Of a stretch of DNA of 22,250 bases, positions 1 to 6,537 are shown one piece after another. Each line of letters opens with the position of its first letter. Positions within the stretch are counted from its first letter, which is position 1. The position numbers and the translations under genes are program-made. Source of the DNA: a virus; the IMG/VR virus record IMGVR_UViG_3300043466_000830, positions 1 to 22,250 of that record, one strand, 5' to 3'. Under the pieces are notes generated by a model, which saw nothing but the letters and a program-made list of their open reading frames with translations, was not told where the DNA came from and searched no databases.

Positions 1-6
1 GAATTT

Positions 7-66
7 AGGTTAATTCCAGCAAACAAAATACATTCGACTTCTAATCGAAACCGTAAAACTTAACCT
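7..66 (+). ncRNA. tRNA-Arg(TCT)-like RNA lacking a T arm
   Basis: Seen: AGGTTAA (7-13) pairs perfectly with TTAACCT (60-66) as a 7-bp acceptor-like stem. TTCGA (33-37) pairs with TCGAA (45-49) around the 7-nt loop CTTCTAA, giving anticodon TCT. The offset from acceptor start to anticodon-stem start is 26 nt, exactly as in a tRNA. The D region (14-32) has normal length but no clear stem. Only 10 nt (50-59) lie where variable loop and T arm should be, and no CCA follows. It ends about 20 nt before the DUF2828 start codon, so it could be a tRNA relic, a tRNA mimic or a 5'-UTR structure. Hand folding only. Confidence 0.4.
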
Positions 67-86
67 GTTGATTGAAAGGAAAAATC

Positions 87-1511
87 ATGACTACTTTTGT
101 AGATGCCGTTGTTAATCAAGAAGCCCGTACTGAAAATGGTATGAAGGCTCGCAAGTCTACCGCTAAGGCATGTGTAGATTTGTTTTTCAAAATTGGTGCA
201 AGCCGTGGTAAAGACATTACCAAAGAGTTTGTTGCCGCATATGTAGAGAACAAGGACGTTGCATTGCGTATTGCGCAATGGGTTCGTGATGCCCGTGGTG
301 GCGCTGGTGAACGCCAGTTGTTCCGTGATGTATTGAAGTACCTAGAAAAGCATGACAAGGATGCCGCAAAGGCTCTGTTGCGCAAGGTACCTGAACTAGG
401 TCGTTGGGATGATATCTTTGTCTTCACTAACAAAGAATTGAAGGCTGAAGCATTCACCATGCTTGGTGATGCTCTTCGTGCCAAGAATGGCCTAGCCGCT
501 AAGTGGACTCCTCGCCAAGGTCCTCTTGCTGTAGAGATTCGCAACTTCTTCGGAATGTCGCCTAAGTTCTATCGCAAGTCTTTGGTAGAGTTGACCAAGG
601 TTGTTGAAAGCCAAATGTGCGCAAAGGATTGGGACAACATCAACTTCAGCCATGTGCCTTCGCTGGCTCATGCACGTTACAAGAAAGCATTCGGTCGCAA
701 TACTCAAAAGTATGCGGAATATGTTACTGCCCTTGTAAAAGGTGATGACCCAATTGTTAAAGTTAACGCTGGCGCAGTGTACCCATACGATGTGCTAAAA
801 GGTCTAATCAACCAATATGGCGTTACTTACAACAAGACTCAACTTGACCTTGTGACTAAGCAATGGGAGGCTCTGCCTAACTTTGTTGGTGACGCTAACA
901 TTCTACCTCTGGTGGATGTGTCAGGTTCGATGACTTGTCCAGTTGGTGGTCGTGATTCTAAGAACCAAACCACTTGCTTGGAAGTAGCAGTTTCGCTTGG
1001 CTTGTACTTGTCTGACAAGAACAAAGGTAAGTTCAAAGACACTTTCTTGACCTTCTCTGGTACTCCAGAGTTGTTGCACCTAAAGGGTGACATTGTTCAA
1101 AAAATTGAACAAATGAGCAAGTCAAAGTGGGAAATGAACACCAACCTTGTTCGTGCATTGGACAAAATCCTGTCTGTTGCAGTGAAGGGTAAAGTTCCTC
1201 AAGAGGAAATGCCTGAAATGCTTTTGATTCTGTCTGATATGCAGTTCGATCAATGCGCACGTTTTGATAACTCTGCATTCGAATCAATCGTAAGCAAGTT
1301 CACCAATGCAGGATATGCAGTTCCAAAGATTGTCTTCTGGAACCTAAATGCAAAGGACAATGTGCCTGTGAAGTATGACACCCGTGGTGTTGCACTTGTT
1401 TCTGGATTCTCACCAGCAATCGTGAAAGCGGTTCTAGCGGCTGACACTGAGCAGTTCACTCCAGAAGCAATCATGATGAAAACCATCATGGTTCCTCGCT
1501 ACGACCTGTAA
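87..1511 (+). CDS. DUF2828 family protein (helical N-terminus plus vWA-like domain)
   Basis: 474 residues. The start is ATG 87, preceded by GAAAGGAAAAATC; an upstream in-frame TTG at 72 has no comparable ribosome site. The N-terminal half has the DUF2828 pattern RDARGGAGERQLFR and VPELGRWDD. The C-terminal half is von Willebrand A-like, with the metal-site motif DVSGSM (D277, S279, S281), followed by LEVAVSLGLYLSD, the strand ILSDMQFD and VFWNL. Proteins of this family occur in plants, fungi, large DNA viruses and phages, and their biochemistry is unsettled. The layout of a helical repeat followed by vWA resembles Ro60/TROVE proteins, which bind misfolded RNA and Y RNAs; that link is my inference. 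The gene lies between two tRNA-like RNAs (7-66 and 1515-1597) and leads into a tRNA cluster, which supports a role in RNA binding. Sure of the family, unsure of the function. Confidence 0.85.
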   Translation: MTTFVDAVVNQEARTENGMKARKSTAKACVDLFFKIGASRGKDITKEFVAAYVENKDVALRIAQWVRDARGGAGERQLFRDVLKYLEKHDKDAAKALLRKVPELGRWDDIFVFTNKELKAEAFTMLGDALRAKNGLAAKWTPRQGPLAVEIRNFFGMSPKFYRKSLVELTKVVESQMCAKDWDNINFSHVPSLAHARYKKAFGRNTQKYAEYVTALVKGDDPIVKVNAGAVYPYDVLKGLINQYGVTYNKTQLDLVTKQWEALPNFVGDANILPLVDVSGSMTCPVGGRDSKNQTTCLEVAVSLGLYLSDKNKGKFKDTFLTFSGTPELLHLKGDIVQKIEQMSKSKWEMNTNLVRALDKILSVAVKGKVPQEEMPEMLLILSDMQFDQCARFDNSAFESIVSKFTNAGYAVPKIVFWNLNAKDNVPVKYDTRGVALVSGFSPAIVKAVLAADTEQFTPEAIMMKTIMVPRYDL

Positions 1512-1514
1512 TAC

Positions 1515-1597
1515 ATAGGATGGGGGACTAGCCGATTTGGTGGCTCAGTCTTAAACAACAGCAGACTTGTCGAGAGACACTCAGTTGTGCCCCCTAT
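1515..1597 (+). ncRNA. Candidate structured RNA, tRNA-like or Y-RNA-like
   Basis: This non-coding stretch starts 4 nt after the DUF2828 stop. Its ends pair: ATAGG (1515-1519) with CCTAT (1593-1597), then GGG (1522-1524) with CCC (1590-1592) across a small bulge; alternatively GGGGG (1522-1526) pairs with CCCCC (1590-1594). Inside is a D-arm-like hairpin, GCC-GATTTGGT-GGC (1531-1544), extendable to GACTAGCC/GGCT-C-AGTC. Next come AGTCT/AGACT (1547-1551, 1563-1567) closing an 11-nt loop, and TGTC-GAGA-GACA (1568-1579) with a GNRA tetraloop. CAC/GTG (1578-1589) is a possible T-arm remnant. The pattern recalls bacterial Y RNAs: a closed-end stem with bulge plus a tRNA-mimic module next to a Ro60-like gene. 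It could instead be a decayed tRNA. Several stems are mutually exclusive and the folding is by hand. Confidence 0.5.
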
Positions 1598-1607
1598 TTT
1601 ATACGAT

Positions 1608-1686
<79 letters not shown>

Positions 1687-1707
1687 ATTTTATAACAGGG
1701 AAAATTT

Positions 1708-2121
1708 ATGATTGATTGTATGATTATTGGAGATAGCATTGCTGTAGGCGTATCTATGGTCCGCAAAGAGTGTGTGTCTTATTCTAAAGGTGGATGGAAT
1801 AGTTGGCAGTGGAACAAAGACTATCTAAGCAATGCTACTACAAAGCCGTATGAAACTATCATCATTAGCCTTGGTGCAAATGATCATAAAGGTGTAAAGA
1901 CCGAAGCTGAATTGCGAAAGATGCGAGAGGCTATCAAAGGCAAGCGTGTCTTTTGGATTGATCCAGGAAAAGATCGTAAGCCTATTCCTCATGATGCAAT
2001 CGTTCGCATCGCAAGTGAATACGGTGATGTTATACTACCTAGACCAAAAGACCAGATGAGTGCTGATGGCGTTCATCCGACTGGTCGTGGTTATCGAACT
2101 TTGGCAGAACAAACCAAATAA
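1708..2121 (+). CDS. SGNH/GDSL-type hydrolase
   Basis: 137 residues, a compact SGNH hydrolase. Block I is the N-terminal IGDSIAVG with nucleophile S10. Block III is SLGAND, with G56 and N58 lining the oxyanion hole. Block V is DGVHPTGRGY, with catalytic D120 and H123. The family cleaves esters or acetyl groups on lipids, sugars or peptidoglycan. There is no signal peptide, so the protein is cytoplasmic or reaches the envelope by another route. At 137 residues it is shorter than most family members, a length common among phage versions. Start ATG 1708 follows AACAGGGAAAATTT. It sits between two tRNA genes, so it probably shares their transcript. The substrate cannot be told from the sequence. 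Confidence 0.85.
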   Translation: MIDCMIIGDSIAVGVSMVRKECVSYSKGGWNSWQWNKDYLSNATTKPYETIIISLGANDHKGVKTEAELRKMREAIKGKRVFWIDPGKDRKPIPHDAIVRIASEYGDVILPRPKDQMSADGVHPTGRGYRTLAEQTK

Positions 2122-2125
2122 TTTT

Positions 2126-2216
2126 GCCTCGGTAGTTTAATGGTAAAACAGCGGATTTATACCCCGTAGCGCCAGATAAGCGGCTGATAGGAGTTCGATT
2201 CTCCTCCGAGGTACCA
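2126..2216 (+). tRNA. Unusual tRNA, anticodon TAT by best fold, long variable arm
   Basis: Acceptor GCCTCGG (2126-2132) pairs with CCGAGGT (2206-2212), with a G1-U72 wobble. D stem is GTTT/AAAC with loop AATGGTA. T arm is AGGAG-TTCGATT-CTCCT (2189-2205), with ACCA encoded (2213-2216). The anticodon arm is GCGGA (2151-2155), loop TTTATAC, CCCGT (2163-2167), including one G-U and one A-C pair, giving anticodon TAT (Ile AUA). The variable region is 21 nt with a CGC/GCG stem, as in class II tRNAs (Leu, Ser, Tyr), although the D arm is class I in size. Identity is therefore uncertain. It begins 4 nt after the SGNH gene. Confidence 0.75.
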
Positions 2217-2238
2217 AAAAACCACTCGATTGTTCATA

Positions 2239-2329
2239 GCCCGGATGGTGAAATAGGTAGACACAAGGGACTTAAAATCCCTCGCTTTCCGAAAGGGGCG
2301 TGCCGGTTCGATTCCGGCTCCGGGCACCA
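2239..2329 (+). tRNA. tRNA-Leu (TAA)
   Basis: Class II cloverleaf. Acceptor GCCCGGA (2239-2245) pairs with TCCGGGC. The anticodon arm is AGGGA-CTTAAAA-TCCCT, with anticodon TAA reading UUA. A long variable arm centred on CTTTCCGAAAGG follows, then T arm GCCGG-TTCGATT-CCGGC and encoded ACCA. The CCA end touches the stop codon of the convergent gene at 2330. Confidence 0.96.
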
Positions 2330-2824
2330 TTAAACTCCACACTTGGATGTTTTACATAGGTCTACTATTTCTACTAGACCCCAAATGGTGGCTGCGGAAA
2401 ATGCAACAATAATAATAAATGCAAGTGACCATTCAAGAAATTCTTGTTGTTGTCTTTTTCTATTAGCCTGATTTTCTTTTTCTCTTCTTGCCTGATGTGC
2501 GGATTCTACATCCATAGCCATTGCTCTGGATTTAATTTTATTCCACACATCAATCTTACCGGTCTGCATGAAGAGTAATTGCAACTCCTTTTCAAATTGT
2601 TCAGTTTGATGTAGTGCCATTTCTATTTCTATGGCCACAGCCATGACAGACTTTTTGCCGCTACTCTTTGCTTCTACCGCAGCCTTTGTGGCCGTGTGCT
2701 TGGCATCAAAATATTTACCAAGCACAGGTCCTAAAGACGAAACATCGTCCACTGTTTTAGAAACTTTTTTGATTAGAGCAACGGCACTTTGTATTCCAGC
2801 CAGTGCTGTAATTGGATCAATCAT
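2330..2824 (-). CDS. Membrane protein, last gene of the minus-strand operon
   Basis: 164 residues, function unknown. The N-terminal part is helical with an ALIKKVSKTVDDV-type amphipathic start. The middle is a charged helix rich in Arg, Gln and Glu (around 112-128), probably coiled coil. One strongly hydrophobic segment follows near the C-terminus (about 130-152, SLAFIIIVAFSAATIWGLV), then a short tail with two cysteines (CKTSKC). There is no signal peptide, so a cytoplasmic N-terminus with a C-terminal anchor is likely. The start codon overlaps the end of the 52-codon gene upstream by 8 nt, implying coupled translation. Position at the end of an operon of secreted or membrane proteins suggests a shared complex; this is inference. 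Confidence 0.75.
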   Translation of the reverse strand: MIDPITALAGIQSAVALIKKVSKTVDDVSSLGPVLGKYFDAKHTATKAAVEAKSSGKKSVMAVAIEIEMALHQTEQFEKELQLLFMQTGKIDVWNKIKSRAMAMDVESAHQARREKENQANRKRQQQEFLEWSLAFIIIVAFSAATIWGLVEIVDLCKTSKCGV

Positions 2825-2975
2825 TTTTGTCTTTCTTTTTTTCTTTTTCTATTTTTTTCCAAGTAACACAATAAACTTTTCTATTGTACACATCTCCTGT
2901 CCATGTCCATCGGACACAAATATATTCTGGTTTTGTGTAAGCTAAAGCTAAAGTCATTAGTGCTTCAACTATCAT
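2817..2975 (-). CDS. Small conserved-looking protein of 52 residues
   Basis: 52 residues beginning MIVEALMTLALAYTKPEY, followed by ICVRWTWTGDVYNRKVYC and a Lys/Glu-rich tail. Its ATG overlaps the TGA of the upstream gene (ATGA at 2975-2972), and its stop overlaps the start of the downstream gene by 8 nt. Both junctions are typical of coupled phage genes, which is the main support for it. The short hydrophobic start could be a weak signal or anchor. Two cysteines and three tryptophans in a compact core suggest a small folded domain. Function unknown. Confidence 0.7.
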   Translation of the reverse strand: MIVEALMTLALAYTKPEYICVRWTWTGDVYNRKVYCVTWKKIEKEKKKDKND

Positions 2976-3625
2976 CTATTTGCTAATGGATTATCGATAG
3001 CCTTCTGAATCTTGTTATCGACTTCTTTTTTGAGAGCATCCACATCTCTCTTAACATCTCTTTTCATACCATCAACTTCTCTAGCAATTTCTTTTTTGCT
3101 AGTGTCAACTTCTTTAGTTATTTCTCTACGGGCATCAGAAACTTCTTTACGGATTGCATTCACTTCAGCCCTAGCTTTTTCTAGGTCCTCACGAATATCT
3201 TTTCTTGCTTGACGCATTTCAGTTTCTGTTTCACGCTGAGCCACTTTCACACTTCTTTCGATCTGTTCAGTAACAGATTCATTTCTACGAATATCGTTCT
3301 TCAGATCATTCTTAATGTCTCTTGTGTAATCTGAAGTTTTTGCACTGTTTTCTTCAATAACCGCCAATCGTTTATCAAACTCGGACAAGTCTGGTGTAAC
3401 GTACTCTGCAATTTTTTTCTTCATGCCAATGTAGTCTTTGTAGACTTCAAATGCTCCATACAATCCACCTAATGTGGACGATACGATGGTGGCCGCTATC
3501 ATCAACTTCGCTGGTGTAAATTCATATCCACCAATGCTGATAACGGTATCCTTGCTTGCGTACTTCTTGACTGCTGCCTCTGCGGCATCAATCTTCTTAT
3601 TAACGTCTTTAATTTCTTCTCCCAT
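2972..3625 (-). CDS. Membrane-anchored coiled-coil protein
   Basis: 217 residues. A charged N-terminus of about 35 residues precedes one membrane segment (about 40-60, LMIAATIVSSTLGGLYGAF). Residues from about 78 to 205 form a long Lys/Glu/Asp/Arg-rich coiled coil with repeated units such as REITKEVDTSKKEIAREVDG and MKRDVKRDVDALKKEVD. No catalytic motif is visible. Such proteins often form extended rods or oligomeric scaffolds at a membrane. It starts 9 nt after the stop of the 577-residue protein gene, with a ribosome site (GAGGAAAAAATG context), and its stop is coupled to the 52-codon gene. A structural or spacer role in the same envelope complex is inference. Confidence 0.8.
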   Translation of the reverse strand: MGEEIKDVNKKIDAAEAAVKKYASKDTVISIGGYEFTPAKLMIAATIVSSTLGGLYGAFEVYKDYIGMKKKIAEYVTPDLSEFDKRLAVIEENSAKTSDYTRDIKNDLKNDIRRNESVTEQIERSVKVAQRETETEMRQARKDIREDLEKARAEVNAIRKEVSDARREITKEVDTSKKEIAREVDGMKRDVKRDVDALKKEVDNKIQKAIDNPLANR

Positions 3626-3634
3626 TTTTTCCTC

Positions 3635-5368
3635 TTATTTTTTGTATTGTTGATCGACCATTTCTTGATGTAGCATGTCACTGCCACTCATAAGACCTCT
3701 CAGTACTCTAGCATTATCAACGGTTCTTTGATTGCGATATATCTCCTTAGGTGCGTAAAAAGGTGAATCTGGCATACCAACACTGTACTGTGCAAAGTTT
3801 GGTGGTTGTTTTGCAATTAATGCAATATCAACTCCACCAGCTAATTCATTGTTGGCAACATCTTTTTTAACTGTATCACTAGATGTTGATGCTGGCGCAG
3901 TTGATATGTTGGGGTTATTTGTTCCAATCTCTTCTAACATTGATCTTGAACCACCAAGTCTTGGAAGTTCTTGTCTTATAGTTTCAGTTTCAGCAAATTG
4001 AAATGCTCTAGGTTGCACTGTGGATAAAGATGTAGTTGATGCAATAAAATTATTTTGCTCTTGGCGAGAGGCGGATAAACCACTCCCACTTCCCATTCCA
4101 GGTGAAAAAAAAGCGATACCAATTCCCTGTAGTCCAGTGGTTTGTTGTTGCACACCACTTTGAATTGTTGATGATTGAATACCAATGTTTGTTGAGATTG
4201 ATGTTTGTGTTTGCGCAGACTGATTACTTGAAGCAATACTCTGCTGTTGAGTTTGTTCTGCTAAACGTTCTGCATCTCTTTGTGTTTTCTCCGACTCTTT
4301 GACGGCTTGTTCTACGGCTTGTTGAACCACACTCTTTTCTACATTTGAAATTCTAGATTGTTCGCTGGACACAATTCCAAGAATAGTTGAAAGAGATACA
4401 CCACCTCCACTTGTTGATGAAGCGTTGGCTGGTTGTGTAGACTTTGCAGTATCTACAACTTCTCCAACTTTTGTTGGTGCCACACTTGCAACTTGTTGAA
4501 CAGTTTGTGTTGATACTACAGGTGTCGGTGAATGAACAATTGTTGAAACTTCTTGCTGAGTTACGGGTGCCGATGGAGGCGCAGAGTATTCAGAAACTGC
4601 TGTCTGCACTGTTGTTGGTGAAATAGAATACGATGCTGGTGCGTTCAACTTTGCGACTGCATCCAAATAACCAGGACAAGACGGAGAACTCAATACATCC
4701 GTATGACAAGGATCAACCGAATACTTCAATCTAAAACTTATACTTGTAACTTCTGGACCATAAGGTCCTGCCCAATTGTTGTTATCTTTACCAACAAAGC
4801 CATAATGAACATTGCCCAAGTCTTTTGTTGCGTATGGCGTAGTAAAGGTTTCGTTATAGTTGAATGTTGTCCAATTAAACTTGTAATTCAAATTATAGTT
4901 AAAGTTTTGAACATTCTTACCAGTAGAGTCGAGAAATCTTACATATGCACTTAAAACATCTACTCTACCATCATCCCATCCGTTTCCGTTCTTTGCGGTG
5001 AATGAGAAATTGAATCCATTCACTGTTAAGCCTGTTCCCGAATTAGGCAAAGCAGCGGCTATCGATTGACTTTGATAAAGATCAGTCAAGCCAAATGAAA
5101 AGTTTACATTGTTTCCCGGACGAACAATAGCATTAGGCCCACAATATCCAGGATCACCCCATGCCCAGCAAGTGAGGTTTTGCTGAAACACTCCATTGAC
5201 CCAAGGGGTATGATTTGTTCCTGATATTGTGGGCTGTACTATGTTTGGCGTGGTATAGACTTGACCTGGTACTAATTCTTGATTTGTTATCTGAGCATTA
5301 GAGGCCGAATAACTTAAAGATAAGAATGCCAAGTACGCTGCCGATACCAATTTTTGTGTATGTATCAT
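3635..5368 (-). CDS. Secreted protein with globular N-domain and Gln/Ser-rich stalk
   Basis: 577 residues from MIHTQKLVSAAYLAFLSLSY, a signal peptide with likely cleavage after ASNA. The frame stays open for 28 codons upstream, but those residues are basic and lie deeper inside the preceding gene, so ATG 5368 is preferred. Residues of about 27-240 are rich in Asn, Trp, Tyr and Phe with regularly spaced aromatic strands, suggesting a beta-rich domain. This is followed by Pro/Thr/Val-rich linkers, a Gln/Glu helix (about 340-370), a Ser/Gln-rich stretch and a C-terminal region ending VDQQYKK. The start overlaps the previous gene by 71 nt. No enzyme motif is seen; adhesin, fibre or envelope protein are candidates. 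Confidence 0.8.
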   Translation of the reverse strand: MIHTQKLVSAAYLAFLSLSYSASNAQITNQELVPGQVYTTPNIVQPTISGTNHTPWVNGVFQQNLTCWAWGDPGYCGPNAIVRPGNNVNFSFGLTDLYQSQSIAAALPNSGTGLTVNGFNFSFTAKNGNGWDDGRVDVLSAYVRFLDSTGKNVQNFNYNLNYKFNWTTFNYNETFTTPYATKDLGNVHYGFVGKDNNNWAGPYGPEVTSISFRLKYSVDPCHTDVLSSPSCPGYLDAVAKLNAPASYSISPTTVQTAVSEYSAPPSAPVTQQEVSTIVHSPTPVVSTQTVQQVASVAPTKVGEVVDTAKSTQPANASSTSGGGVSLSTILGIVSSEQSRISNVEKSVVQQAVEQAVKESEKTQRDAERLAEQTQQQSIASSNQSAQTQTSISTNIGIQSSTIQSGVQQQTTGLQGIGIAFFSPGMGSGSGLSASRQEQNNFIASTTSLSTVQPRAFQFAETETIRQELPRLGGSRSMLEEIGTNNPNISTAPASTSSDTVKKDVANNELAGGVDIALIAKQPPNFAQYSVGMPDSPFYAPKEIYRNQRTVDNARVLRGLMSGSDMLHQEMVDQQYKK

Positions 5369-6383
5369 CTGATTTCTCTTGTTTCCATTCAGGAATTTTC
5401 TTAGGATTTTGCTGCCATAGAGCCGCTGCTTTTTCACCAATCTGTCCTTCATATGGACATGGTGTTCCGGCTGCCATCATAGCATTCCACACTCTTCTGT
5501 CTTGGCACATCGTGGCAACTGCTGCCACTTTCATACCCATATCATAAAGTGTTTTGGAAAGTTTTAATCTTTCGCAATTGTAATCCGTAACCGTTCCTCC
5601 AGAAGAGACACCAAATATTTGAGTTTGAACTGCACCTGATGTACCTGTTGTACATAGATCGTTGTTACCACCACTCATCATCATCGGAGCAATAGCGGTT
5701 GGTGGTGGCTGAATAACACGCTGAGTAATTTCGGAAGTATTGATGTTGCGATTAGTCACATCTCCACTCTGAATATTTTGATTCACGTTGCTACTAGTTG
5801 AACTATTCACATTCACGTTTTTATTGTCACTGGTCATCGTATTGATGTTCCGATTAGTCATGTCACCAGTGTTAATATTGTTATTTGTATTTGTTGTAGT
5901 TGCAGTAGACGTATTGATGTTGCGGTTAGTCATGTCACCGCTATTGACATTGTTATTGGTATTTACGTTTGTTGATGTACTAGTATTGATATTGTTATTA
6001 TTACTGTTACTAATGCTAACGTTATTGTTGTTATAAGTCATTGTGCCACTATTAACGTTATTGTTATTATAAGTCATAGTGCCAGAATTGACATTATTGT
6101 TATTAATTGTTTGAGTACCGCTATTGATATTGTTATTAGTATTTACGTTAGTGTTCGTAGATGTACTGGCACTTATGCTGTTATTGTTGTTTGTGTTTAC
6201 TGAAGTACTATTTACAGTTGAGTCACTAGTGTTTGTACTAGTACTTGTGTTTGTATTAACCGAATTGACCGTGCTGGTGCTAGTCGATGTGTTCGTGGTA
6301 TTTACGTTTGTTGTTTCTTGCGCTATGGCCACACTGAATATCATACCCAAAAGAGCCGCAAGAGCGGTCTTTTTAAATGTCAT
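5298..6383 (-). CDS. Secreted Asn/Thr/Ser-repeat protein with C-terminal anchor
   Basis: 361 residues from ATG 6383, chosen because GGGGAAA lies just upstream and the product then begins MTFKKTALAALLGMIFSVAI, a signal peptide ending in AQ. Residues of about 23-215 are almost only Asn, Thr, Ser and Val, in irregular repeats such as VNSGTMTYNNN and SGDMTNRNINTST. A Pro-rich hinge then leads to a cysteine-containing domain (CTTGTSG, NCERLKL, MCQDRRVW, TPCPYEG), and a hydrophobic helix (GIGSVLGILIFKLFGL) ends the protein. The layout suggests an exported protein with a polar low-complexity stalk held in a membrane. It is first in the minus-strand operon. Function unknown. Confidence 0.82.
   Translation of the reverse strand: MTFKKTALAALLGMIFSVAIAQETTNVNTTNTSTSTSTVNSVNTNTSTSTNTSDSTVNSTSVNTNNNNSISASTSTNTNVNTNNNINSGTQTINNNNVNSGTMTYNNNNVNSGTMTYNNNNVSISNSNNNNINTSTSTNVNTNNNVNSGDMTNRNINTSTATTTNTNNNINTGDMTNRNINTMTSDNKNVNVNSSTSSNVNQNIQSGDVTNRNINTSEITQRVIQPPPTAIAPMMMSGGNNDLCTTGTSGAVQTQIFGVSSGGTVTDYNCERLKLSKTLYDMGMKVAAVATMCQDRRVWNAMMAAGTPCPYEGQIGEKAAALWQQNPKKIPEWKQEKSDDTYTKIGIGSVLGILIFKLFGL
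5741..6300 (-). repeat. Degenerate tandem repeats encoding Asn/Thr/Ser tracts
   Basis: Several near-identical units lie inside the secreted protein gene. A unit coding for SGDMTNRNINT recurs near 5741-5772, 5842-5872 and 5912-5944. A unit coding for VNSGTMTYNNNN recurs in neighbouring copies between about 6022 and 6094. Copies differ at third-codon positions, so the protein repeat appears under selection and the repeats are not recent exact duplications. Confidence 0.75.
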
Positions 6384-6464
6384 GGCAGTTTCCCCTATTT
6401 TAATAAATTCCATGACAAAAGTCTTTCACCCCTTTTATTTAGGGCGTTTTTGTCTTTAGGAAGT

Positions 6465-6513
6465 GTTGTATTTGTGCAACATGCTTGACAGAACACGGAA
6501 TCTGAAGCATAAT
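6465..6513 (+). promoter_or_regulatory. Promoter P1 with GTTG-N8-CAAC dyad
   Basis: The dyad GTTGTATTTGTGCAAC (6465-6480) lies 4 bp before TTGACA (6485-6490). A 17-bp spacer leads to CATAAT (6508-6513). The gene at 6538 starts 24 nt further on. The region also separates this gene from the divergent minus-strand operon, so the dyad may affect both. Confidence 0.8.
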
Positions 6514-6537
6514 AGAGTCTGAATTGATGAAACGGAT

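Noticed and set aside
2150-2168. Alternative anticodon TTA (ochre suppressor) in the unusual tRNA
   Set aside because: It needs two mismatched pairs in the stem and a U at position 37; the TAT fold is better. TAA is also used as a normal stop by many genes here, so there is no sign of stop-codon recoding.
5369-5452. 28-codon upstream extension of the 577-residue secreted protein
   Set aside because: It would place a basic stretch before the signal peptide and deepen the overlap with the previous gene; ATG 5368 gives a proper secretion signal.
5741-6300. CRISPR array
   Set aside because: The repeats are degenerate, lack uniform spacers, and code for a protein repeat in frame.
6425-6445. T4-like late promoter (TATAAATA) upstream of the minus-strand operon
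   Set aside because: Only CCTAAATA is found on the minus strand near 6440 and AGTAAATAC near 21830; two loose matches in an AT-rich sequence are not enough to claim late promoters.
5788-6459. Plus-strand frames rich in Leu/Val that look like membrane proteins
   Set aside because: They are the antisense of Asn/Thr/Ser repeats, which automatically gives Leu/Val-rich frames; the minus-strand protein has a signal peptide and ribosome site.
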